DNA from: Bacteroidales bacterium
Lineage (GTDB): Bacteria; Bacteroidota; Bacteroidia; Bacteroidales; Prolixibacteraceae
Assembly (NCBI GenBank): GCA_012729335.1
Contig: JAAYDJ010000036.1
Location: 1-64,000, forward strand
Reading direction: 5' to 3'
DNA length: 64,000 nt
Shown: positions 54,131 through 61,530 of the stretch, in pieces
Position numbering within the stretch: position 1 is the stretch's first letter
Layout: each line of letters begins with the position of its first letter
Made by a program: the position numbers and the translations under genes
The notes under the pieces: model-generated
Seen by the model: the letters and a program-made list of their open reading frames with translations, nothing else
What the model was told of the DNA's origin: nothing
The model's database searches: none

Positions 54131-55081
54131 ATGAATGATGTTTTCGACAATCAGCGTATTCTGGAAGTGATCCGCAAACATTTCCTGCATTTTGTCCTCA
54201 TTGGGATCGCCGCAGTGGTGCTGGCCGCCCTCTTCTCTTCCCCTATGTTCATCACGCCCAAATTCCGGTCTACAGCCCGGATTTACCCGGTCAACATTGC
54301 CGTGGTCAGCATGGAGTCAGAGTCGGAACAGATGCTGGAAATCATCAACTCCAATGATATCAAACTAAAAATGTTCGACGCCTTCAGGCTCGATACCGTA
54401 TATAAAATCGATAAACAGGATCCCCAATACCTCACCTACATGCTGGCAGAGTACAATGCCCATGTGTCGACCAATAAAACAGAGTTTGAAACGGTAGAGA
54501 TTTCTGTTCTGGACAAGGATCCCCAGCGTGCCGCAGCCATGTGCGATTCCATCATCCACTTTTACAATAATAAGGTCAGAGAGATGCACACCATCAAAAA
54601 CTGGGAAATGGTGACCATCCTGAAAAACAACATGGACAAAAGAACATCTGAAAGAGATTCCATTCACCAGTTGATCAGGGAACAACGCCAGAAATACAAG
54701 ATTCTGGATTTCCCCACCCAGGTCAGGGAGGTGACCCGCGGGTATATGGAAGCGCTTTCCACTGGCCGCGACCGCACTCCGGGCGGACAGGAAATCAGGC
54801 AGTTGTACGGCAACCTTTCTGAGAAGGGAGGCGAAGCTTACCTCCTGGAAACCCAGTTCCGGAGAATCAGCAACACCATCGACTCCCTGAAATTTCTCTA
54901 TGACATCAACCTGTCAGAGGCCACCAAGGAGATCACATACTGTTTCGTGGTCGAAAAGCCGTTTCCTGCCGACAAGAAAGCCTATCCTGTGAGGTGGATG
55001 ATCGTGGCCATGACCACCCTTTCCGCCCTCTTCCTGGGCCTGTTGCTGTTTATCATCCTCGATTACAGGAGGACCCGGTGA
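54131..55081 (+). CDS. Wzz/GumC-type chain-length determinant protein
   Basis: Polysaccharide co-polymerase, 316 residues. Two terminal membrane helices (about 21-41 and 288-310) flank a periplasmic coiled-coil region (about 45-285), the Wzz layout. A motif KKAYPVRWMIVAMTTLSALFLG at the second helix matches the Pro-rich Wzz C-terminal region. There is no Wzc-type tyrosine kinase domain. The next gene, an O-antigen ligase/polymerase-like protein, overlaps the stop by 4 bp (GTGA), so the pair is cotranslated. No glycosyltransferases accompany them in this window. Confidence 0.9.
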   Translation: MNDVFDNQRILEVIRKHFLHFVLIGIAAVVLAALFSSPMFITPKFRSTARIYPVNIAVVSMESESEQMLEIINSNDIKLKMFDAFRLDTVYKIDKQDPQYLTYMLAEYNAHVSTNKTEFETVEISVLDKDPQRAAAMCDSIIHFYNNKVREMHTIKNWEMVTILKNNMDKRTSERDSIHQLIREQRQKYKILDFPTQVREVTRGYMEALSTGRDRTPGGQEIRQLYGNLSEKGGEAYLLETQFRRISNTIDSLKFLYDINLSEATKEITYCFVVEKPFPADKKAYPVRWMIVAMTTLSALFLGLLLFIILDYRRTR

Positions 55082-56538
55082 TTACAATTCTCCGGAAACC
55101 TTCGGCCCGCATCCTGCTCGTTTACGCGGTTACCCTGCTGTTCATCGTGTTGAACGGGTGGATGATCGTGAAGAAACAGACCATGCTTGCCGCCACGCTT
55201 CCGGCGCTCTTCGCCATCGTCCTGCTTGCCATTTACTCCCTTGACAAAGTCCTCCTGCTCACCGTCTTCCTGACCCCGCTGTCGCTCCCCCTCCATGCGG
55301 TGATGCCCCACCTCTCCTTTGACATGTTCCTGCCAACGGAACCCCTCCTCTTCGGAGTTCTCCTGCTCTTTCTCATGAAGTTCGCTGCAGGATATCGCCC
55401 CGATAAAAAGGTGATGTTTCACCCGGTGACCCTCACCATCGCCCTCTATCTGGGCTGGATGTTCATCACCAGCCTCACCAGCACCATGCCCGTGGTATCC
55501 CTCAAATTCTTCCTGGTCAAGGTCTGGTTTATCACCGGGTTTTACATTCTGGCCATTCCCCTTTTTGCGGAAAAAACCAACATCCGCAGGTTTGTTTGGC
55601 TTTACACCGCAGCCCTGCTGCTGGTCATCGGCTATACCATCGGCCGCCACCTCGGATACGGACTCATGGACCAGCAGGCCGCCCACTTCGTGATGAATCC
55701 CTTTTATAAAGACCACACCTCCTACGGAGCTGCTCTGGCCATGTTCCTCCCCTTTATCACCCTGTTTGTCTTCCATGCCATCCAGCGCCCCCTCTTCCGG
55801 TGGATCGCCGGCGGAGTCCTGGCCATCCTACTGCTGGCCTTTGTCCTTTCCTACACCCGGGCAGCCTGGCTCAGCCTGTTCCTGGCCCTGGGCGTTTGGG
55901 TGATGCTTAAACTCAGAATCAAATTCAAAACCCTTCTGCTCACCCTGGCCACCCTGCTGGTGGTGGTGGTGGTCTTCCAGCAGCAAATCGTCTCCTACCT
56001 CGAACGAAACGACGAGGAATCCTCCTCCGACCTGATGGAGCATTTCACCTCCATGTCGAATATCACCACCGATGCCTCCAACCTGGAGCGCATCAACCGC
56101 TGGAGCTGCGCCCTCCGCATGTTTAACGACAGGCCCGTTTTCGGGTTCGGCCCGGGAACCTACATGTTCAAGTACGCCCCTTACCAGCTGACCAAAGACC
56201 GCACCATCATCAGCACCAACGCCGGAGACGCCGGAAATGCCCACAGCGAATACCTGGGCCCCCTGGCCGAAAGCGGCCTCCTTGGCATGCTCTCCTTCCT
56301 CCTTCTGGCCGGAACCATCCTTTATGTGGCTTTCAGGGCTTATTCCAGGGTCCGGGACAAGGAGATGAAGGTTTACCTGACAGGAGCCCTTCTGGGCCTC
56401 ATCACTTACCTCGGGCATGGCTTCATGAATAACTTTCTCGATACCGACAAGGCTTCCGTACCCTTCTGGGGCTTCACCGCCATGATCGTGACCATCGACT
56501 TATGGTCACACAGCCACCCTGAAGAATCCCAAACGTAA
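55078..56538 (+). CDS. O-antigen ligase/polymerase-like membrane protein (Wzy_C)
   Basis: Inner-membrane protein of the WaaL/Wzy type, 486 residues with about ten hydrophobic segments. The start is taken as GTG 55078, which overlaps the TGA of the wzz-like gene; the frame is open upstream to 54994 but that part would code a polar, unconserved leader. The Wzy_C periplasmic loop contains the family's Arg and the GFGPGTYMFKY motif, then NAHSEYLGPLAESGLLG with the conserved His-Glu pair. It joins or polymerises lipid-linked glycans on the periplasmic side. Paired with the Wzz-like protein it may act in exopolysaccharide or O-antigen assembly. Confidence 0.9.
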   Translation: MITILRKPSARILLVYAVTLLFIVLNGWMIVKKQTMLAATLPALFAIVLLAIYSLDKVLLLTVFLTPLSLPLHAVMPHLSFDMFLPTEPLLFGVLLLFLMKFAAGYRPDKKVMFHPVTLTIALYLGWMFITSLTSTMPVVSLKFFLVKVWFITGFYILAIPLFAEKTNIRRFVWLYTAALLLVIGYTIGRHLGYGLMDQQAAHFVMNPFYKDHTSYGAALAMFLPFITLFVFHAIQRPLFRWIAGGVLAILLLAFVLSYTRAAWLSLFLALGVWVMLKLRIKFKTLLLTLATLLVVVVVFQQQIVSYLERNDEESSSDLMEHFTSMSNITTDASNLERINRWSCALRMFNDRPVFGFGPGTYMFKYAPYQLTKDRTIISTNAGDAGNAHSEYLGPLAESGLLGMLSFLLLAGTILYVAFRAYSRVRDKEMKVYLTGALLGLITYLGHGFMNNFLDTDKASVPFWGFTAMIVTIDLWSHSHPEESQT

Positions 56539-56553
56539 AACCAAAGACCACCA

Positions 56554-56662
56554 CCCCGGAAGACAAACGTTTTTACCCGGAAGTCAAAAGTCATCACTTC
56601 GGAAGACAATTGTCATCTCCCCGGTAGACAATCGTCATCTCCCTGGTAGAAAATCGTCATCA
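56554..56662. repeat. 22-bp tandem repeat, 5 copies
   Basis: Five imperfect units starting at 56554, 56576, 56597, 56619 and 56641 (22, 21, 22, 22, 22 bp), with core GGTAGACAATCGTCATC or close variants. Each unit holds a short inverted repeat (GACAA-TTGTC type in unit 3). It lies in the 204-bp gap between the ligase gene and the efp terminator. No unique spacers are present. Confidence 0.88.
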
Positions 56663-56680
56663 CCGCCTGCCCCGGTAAAA

Positions 56681-56720
56681 AAAAACAGTGATCTCCCTTA
56701 TCCGGAAAATCACTGTTTTT
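56681..56720. terminator. Bidirectional terminator between ligase and efp genes
   Basis: AAAAACAGTGAT / ATCACTGTTTTT, a 12-bp perfect stem around a 16-nt loop, A-rich before and T-rich after, between convergent genes. Confidence 0.88.
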
Positions 56721-56742
56721 CAATGCAGAGGAAAAGTATCCC

Positions 56743-57312
56743 TTATTGTTTGACGCGTTCGCTGTAGCTCCTGTCGCGGGTATCCACTTTAATCATATCC
56801 CCTTCATTGATGAAAAGCGGCACCATGATCTCGGCGCCGGTTTCCACGGTCGCAGGCTTCAGGGCCGTTGTACTGGCCGTGTTCCCCTTTTCCCCCGGAA
56901 CGGTGTAAGTGACGCCCAACTCCACGAAAGGCGGCAGCTCTGCCGTCAATGGAGTCTCCGTATCGGCATGGAACTGCACCTCAATCACCTGGCCCTCTTT
57001 CATCAGATCGTTGTTCTCGATCAGGTCGGGATTAAGGGAAATCTGCTCAAACGTCTCCATATGCATGAAATTGCAGCCCATGTCGTCCTTATACAGGAAC
57101 TGGTAAGGCCTCCTTTCAATACGTACCACATCGATCTTCACCCCTGAGTTGAATGTATTCTCGATCACCCTCCCGGTCTTTAGGTTTCTCAGTTTCGTCC
57201 TCACAAACGCCGGTCCTTTACCCGGTTTTACGTGCAGGAACTGGACGATCGTCCAAAGCTGGTCGTTCCACTCCATGCAAAGCCCGTTTCTGAAATCTGC
57301 TGTTGTCGCCAT
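56743..57312 (-). CDS. efp: Translation elongation factor P
   Basis: Ribosome factor rescuing stalls at proline stretches, 189 residues from ATG at 57312 (open upstream to 57555 but with an unconserved leader). The KOW-like N-domain carries [16 protein letters not shown]; the loop Lys in PGKG is the position modified by EpmA, or left as such in other clades. The two OB domains follow, with [46 protein letters not shown], a normal EF-P ending. No epmA/epmB or YmfI genes lie close by. It is the last gene of a leftward run and has a good promoter of its own. Confidence 0.97.
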   Translation of the reverse strand: MATTADFRNGLCMEWNDQLWTIVQFLHVKPGKGPAFVRTKLRNLKTGRVIENTFNSGVKIDVVRIERRPYQFLYKDDMGCNFMHMETFEQISLNPDLIENNDLMKEGQVIEVQFHADTETPLTAELPPFVELGVTYTVPGEKGNTASTTALKPATVETGAEIMVPLFINEGDMIKVDTRDRSYSERVKQ

Positions 57313-57333
57313 ATAAATCTCAATTTTTTTGCG

Positions 57334-57365
57334 CAAAAATAGACAAATCTGGGAAAATCGGGCAA
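57334..57365 (-). promoter_or_regulatory. Bacteroidota-type promoter of efp
   Basis: On the minus strand TTG (complement of 57363-57365), a 21-bp spacer, then TATTTTTG (complement of 57334-57341), the TTG/TAnnTTTG pair of the Bacteroidota housekeeping sigma factor. It lies 21 bp before the efp start. Confidence 0.65.
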
Positions 57366-57490
57366 AAAAGTCGCAGTAGCATGCACATTTTATCTCCTTA
57401 AAAGGTTGAGACAGTGTCCCAAAACCTTCTTCATATAGAAGGAAACTTCCTGCCAACCCATCAGGATGGCGGCTCCTTGCGGCGTTTAAA

Positions 57491-58294
57491 TCACTTGATT
57501 TGTTCCTTGCCGTTGATGCGGTAACTGACCAGCAGCGCCCTGAGCGTCCCTGCACGGGTCTCGAAATCGAGCTGAACAGGGATTTTCCCCTCTTTGGATA
57601 TGTAAAATTTCATGCCGTCGGAACGCTTCAGCACCTTGCCCTTGTCGACCACAGGGGAGAGTACCATCGACTCTACAGGCCCCATGGGTGTATCCACCAT
57701 TTCATACCCGTTGAACCGGATCTTGATGTTCTGGATATCGTGGCCGTTGAGGGTGGGCAGCACGACCGTCCGCCCCTTGTTGATCTCCTCGATCATATTG
57801 TTCCGGGCAAAATAAAAAAAGACCGTCAGGATGTCGGTGAGGTTATCGGGAACTTTCTTGCCTCCTGTTCGTTCACTGTATATGGAATCTTTATCCTGAA
57901 AATGAAAGACTTCGTTGTAATAACGGTATTTTCTTTCACGGATATTGCGCACCGAACGGTAAGGCAGGTAAGTCTCGGCATCTACGGTACTTTCATAGAC
58001 ATCATCCACCTTGAACACCTTGTCGGTCACACCGGTGGTGCGGCCTTTCAGGTGATAATCGACTGCTTTTTTACCGTTATAGGTGGTATCCCTGATGGTG
58101 AGAATGGCCTCACCACCCTTAACGAATCCCAATTTCAGATCGAAGACAAGCCGTTCGCGGGTTTTGGCGCCCACCGCCCCTGCCTGGCCCAGAAAAATAA
58201 AAACCAGCAGGGCCGTCACCCAGGCCTGCCCCCGTAACCGGGTTTCAAGTCTGACCAGCCATTTTGCATGCATACAGTATTCTGAATTTCTCAT
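57491..58294 (-). CDS. DUF3108 periplasmic protein
   Basis: Exported protein, 267 residues, signal peptide about 18-43 ([19 protein letters not shown]); start may be the annotated ATG or the in-frame ATG seven codons later. DUF3108 hallmarks are present: [19 protein letters not shown], the [14 protein letters not shown] strand, and [21 protein letters not shown] near the end, a lipocalin-like barrel. Bacteroidota homologues are usually secreted and uncharacterised. It follows tsaB by 5 bp and precedes efp. Confidence 0.88.
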   Translation of the reverse strand: MRNSEYCMHAKWLVRLETRLRGQAWVTALLVFIFLGQAGAVGAKTRERLVFDLKLGFVKGGEAILTIRDTTYNGKKAVDYHLKGRTTGVTDKVFKVDDVYESTVDAETYLPYRSVRNIRERKYRYYNEVFHFQDKDSIYSERTGGKKVPDNLTDILTVFFYFARNNMIEEINKGRTVVLPTLNGHDIQNIKIRFNGYEMVDTPMGPVESMVLSPVVDKGKVLKRSDGMKFYISKEGKIPVQLDFETRAGTLRALLVSYRINGKEQIK

Positions 58295-58299
58295 TTTTC

Positions 58300-59031
58300 T
58301 TAAAACACTTTGTTCCTGGGAACGGTAGCAATGAAATCCTTCAGATAGAACGGCTCAAAGTAGGGAACGTTCTCGAATTCCTGTTTTTCATACCTTTCCT
58401 GAGCCAACTGTGACATAAACCGTGCCGAAGCCTGCAAATGGCCGGGGAACCAGGCGTTGGGACCCGTGATGATCTCCCGGCATTTGGGGGCGCCGTTGCC
58501 AAAGAAAACGACGGCCCCCGAGGAGAGTTCTGCGATAAAAGAGTCTTTTCCAATGATCCGGGCAGTGATATCGGTGAGCCGGTGGCCGTGCCGGTCATAG
58601 AGCGCTGTGTAAACTTCCATGCGCCGTGCATCGAGCATGGGGCACAACAGGTGGGGGACCTTAAAAGGGTCTTCAGGGGCGGAGTGCTCCGGGATTTCCC
58701 CGCTATCGAGGAGTTTTGCAGCATGGGCAGCCAGGGCATCCAGGGTACTGATGGCCAGCAGGGGAATCCCCAGGGCGTAACAAAGCCCCTTGGCCGCCGA
58801 CACCCCGATGCGAAGCCCGGTATAGGAACCGGGACCACGGCTGACGCACACGGCATCGAGGTCTTCGGGGCGTATCCCCGCCGTGGCCAGCACCCTCTCC
58901 ACAAAAACCGTCAGTAATGCCGAATGACGCCCTCCCTCTGTATCCTCCTCCAGAGCCACCACCTCACCCGCCGTGGCCAGAGCTACCGAACATACCTCCG
59001 TGGCCGTCTCCACCAAAAGAATATTTGCCAT
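58300..59031 (-). CDS. tsaB: tRNA threonylcarbamoyladenosine biosynthesis protein TsaB
   Basis: Partner of TsaD in making the t6A37 modification of ANN-decoding tRNAs, 243 residues. The ASKHA-type N-terminus MANILLVETATEVCSVAL is followed by the GGRHSALL dimer region and the SRGPGSYTGLRIGVSAAKGL signature (about 63-82). The C-terminal half is variable as usual. It lies in the leftward run purD-DUF6427-tsaB-DUF3108-efp, with a 167-bp gap between the DUF6427 gene and tsaB. Confidence 0.95.
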   Translation of the reverse strand: MANILLVETATEVCSVALATAGEVVALEEDTEGGRHSALLTVFVERVLATAGIRPEDLDAVCVSRGPGSYTGLRIGVSAAKGLCYALGIPLLAISTLDALAAHAAKLLDSGEIPEHSAPEDPFKVPHLLCPMLDARRMEVYTALYDRHGHRLTDITARIIGKDSFIAELSSGAVVFFGNGAPKCREIITGPNAWFPGHLQASARFMSQLAQERYEKQEFENVPYFEPFYLKDFIATVPRNKVF

Positions 59032-59198
59032 AGTCTTTAATGCCTGTTTTCAGAATACAAAGGTAATGATTCACGGATTAACCTGAAGAGATGAACTGCC
59101 ATGGAACGCAGGGGAAACTTCGCAGCAGGGAAGAGCGGTTCAGCCCCGGCATACTTGTCCTCCCCGGTACCGTCATCGATGTGGTGGAGAACCGGGCC

Positions 59199-60182
59199 TC
59201 AGAGCAGCTGAATATAGATCACCAGGGCCAGAATCAACAGCAGAATCAGATCGCCGGGCAGGTATCTCCGGAAGGATTCGAGATAGTTGGAGAGAAGAAA
59301 AGTCACAGGGAGGGCCGCCAGGATGAAAATGGCCGGAGTGACTCCCGGAATAAAAAAATAAGCCGGTACGCAGGAGATGAACAACAGAAAAAAGAAGATG
59401 TAAAACCTGCGGAAGCTCACTTTATTCTGGTCGTAATGCTGAAGGATCGAATAGCTTCCCGCCAGGGTAAGCAGGGCCGTGAAGCCAATAAAGAGCATCA
59501 CGGGAATGCTGATGGAGAGTTTGGGGACAGGGGTCAGTAGTTGACCGGAGATGAGGCCGGCCAGATCCCTGGTGGAATCGGTCAGGAAAGCCGCCGAAAA
59601 GGCGAAGATCCAGGGAACGAGGGTTCCGAGGAACAGGAGGGTGCCTTCACGCCAGCGGGTATCGCGTGCCATCATGTTTGCGCCAATGATAAAGGCCGGC
59701 AACAGAATGAGGAGATGAAACCAAAAAAGGGACCCCAGGCCCAGAAACAGCCCGGTATTGAAAAGCAGGCTGTAAGGTTTCCTGAGATCAAAGGAGACAA
59801 AGAGCCGGTCAATGGCCAGGCTCAGAAAAGGAAGGGCCAGCCACACCGGGTGAAGGGTCTGAAACCCCCCTATTCCACTCGACAGGAGAATAAAAAGAAT
59901 GGCCGGAAGCATGGACCAAGATTTGGGAAAGAGGTGTTCCCTGTAGATCCTGAATAGAAAAAGGCTGTTCAGGGCAAGGAGAATGATCGCCACCAGGCTC
60001 CGGGTCAGCAGCTCCCCAGGCAACATTCTGTGAACCAGCCCAAAAAGAGCAAACCGCTCCTCGCCATTACTCCAGGTGTATGGATATGGAGCCATCAGGT
60101 GGTTCATCCAGATACCCGCCAGAATGAACGGGAAAAGAACAAACCCGCTGCGCCGGTGGTTTTTGAGGAGTCGTAACAGCAT
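59199..60182 (-). CDS. DUF6427-like polytopic membrane protein
   Basis: Inner-membrane protein, 327 residues with about ten hydrophobic segments, few charged loops (SFDLRKPYS, ARDTRWREG, HYDQNKVSFRR). The order and the aromatic-rich N-terminus (APYPYTW) resemble DUF6427 proteins, a Bacteroidota family of unknown function; by eye it also recalls glycosyltransferase GT-C membrane domains. It starts 2 bp after the purD stop and is certainly cotranscribed with it. Confidence 0.7.
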   Translation of the reverse strand: MLLRLLKNHRRSGFVLFPFILAGIWMNHLMAPYPYTWSNGEERFALFGLVHRMLPGELLTRSLVAIILLALNSLFLFRIYREHLFPKSWSMLPAILFILLSSGIGGFQTLHPVWLALPFLSLAIDRLFVSFDLRKPYSLLFNTGLFLGLGSLFWFHLLILLPAFIIGANMMARDTRWREGTLLFLGTLVPWIFAFSAAFLTDSTRDLAGLISGQLLTPVPKLSISIPVMLFIGFTALLTLAGSYSILQHYDQNKVSFRRFYIFFFLLFISCVPAYFFIPGVTPAIFILAALPVTFLLSNYLESFRRYLPGDLILLLILALVIYIQLL

Positions 60183-60184
60183 GG

Positions 60185-61453
60185 TTACAAATCAAACCCG
60201 ATATCGGTTCGGAAATATCGTCCTTCGTATGCAATTTTACGGGCATCGGTATAACAGCCTTCCAGGGCTTCCTGCCGGGTTTTCCCTGTGCAGGTTACGG
60301 CCATGACCCTGCCACCGGCGGTTTTCAGCTTCCCGAATTCCAGTTTCGTTCCGGCATGAAACAGAAGGCTTTCAGCCACTTCATTGTACCCGGAGATGAC
60401 TTTTCCCTTTTCGAAATCACCGGGATAGCCTCCCGATACCAGCATCACCGTGGCGGCGGTATGGCTGAGGGTGACCAGCTCCTTCCCCCCGAGATGCCCC
60501 GTGGCCGCAGCATCCAGCAATTCAAGCAGGTCACTGCCAATGCGCGGCATCACCACTTCGGTCTCGGGATCCCCCATCCTGACATTGTATTCAATCACAT
60601 AGGGGTCCCCGCCGCAGTTGATCAGTCCAAAGAAGATAAAACCCGTATAGTTCAAACCATCCTCTCTGATCCCCCTGATGGTAGGCCCGATGATCCGTTC
60701 CTCCACCTTGTTCATGAAGTCTGCTCCGGCAAAGGGGACGGGACTCACTGCCCCCATTCCGCCGGTATTGGGGCCAGTATCGGCTATCCCCACCCTTTTG
60801 TAATCCTTGGCCTCGGGCAAAAGCAGATAATCCCGGCCGTCGGTCAGAACAAATACCGACATTTCAATACCCCGCAGAAACTCTTCGATCACCACCTTAT
60901 CACCGGCATGCCCGAACCTGCCGCCCAGCATCTCTGCCAGCAGATGCTTGGCCTCATAGAGATTGTCGGGAATCAGCACCCCCTTTCCCGCCGCCAGCCC
61001 ATCGGCCTTCAGCACATAGGGCGGCTCCAGCGACTCCAGAAAACGGTACCCCTCCAAAAGGGTCTCCCGGGTAAAAGAGGCATACCGAGCCGTGGGGATC
61101 TTGTGCCGAACCATAAATGCCTTGGCAAAATCCTTGCTGCCTTCCAGAAGGGCCCCGCTTTTATGGGGACCTATCACCTTCACATGCTGTAAATCGATCT
61201 CAGAAGTGAAGAAATCGTGAATCCCCTCCACAAGAGGGGCTTCCGGCCCCACCACCACCAGATCAATCTCATTTTCTAGCACCTCACGCCTGATCGACTC
61301 AAAATCGCCCGGCTGCACATCCAGGTTGGTACCCAACAGGGTGGTTCCCGGATTGCCGGGGGCAAAAAAAAGATGCTTCAACAGCGGACTCTGTCCGATT
61401 TTCCACCCCAAGGCATGTTCCCGGCCTCCCGATCCGATGATCAAAACGTTCAT
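60185..61453 (-). CDS. purD: Phosphoribosylamine-glycine ligase
   Basis: Second enzyme of purine synthesis, joining 5-phosphoribosylamine with glycine using ATP, 422 residues. The N-terminal GSGGREHALGWK, the ATP-grasp motifs KADGLAAGKGV (about 146-156) and IEEFLRGIEMSVFVLTDG, and the metal-binding EYNVRMGDPETEV near 285-297 are all present. No other pur genes accompany it. The DUF2723 gene ends 78 bp upstream on the same strand. Confidence 0.97.
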   Translation of the reverse strand: MNVLIIGSGGREHALGWKIGQSPLLKHLFFAPGNPGTTLLGTNLDVQPGDFESIRREVLENEIDLVVVGPEAPLVEGIHDFFTSEIDLQHVKVIGPHKSGALLEGSKDFAKAFMVRHKIPTARYASFTRETLLEGYRFLESLEPPYVLKADGLAAGKGVLIPDNLYEAKHLLAEMLGGRFGHAGDKVVIEEFLRGIEMSVFVLTDGRDYLLLPEAKDYKRVGIADTGPNTGGMGAVSPVPFAGADFMNKVEERIIGPTIRGIREDGLNYTGFIFFGLINCGGDPYVIEYNVRMGDPETEVVMPRIGSDLLELLDAAATGHLGGKELVTLSHTAATVMLVSGGYPGDFEKGKVISGYNEVAESLLFHAGTKLEFGKLKTAGGRVMAVTCTGKTRQEALEGCYTDARKIAYEGRYFRTDIGFDL

Positions 61454-61530
61454 TCGCCTAATTGTCCTTTCATGTTTCTTACTTCATTTGACTGTCAAAG
61501 GCATGCCTGACCGGATCCTTCCACCACCGG

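Noticed and set aside
56554-56662. CRISPR array
   Set aside because: Contiguous 22-bp units without spacers and no cas genes in the window.
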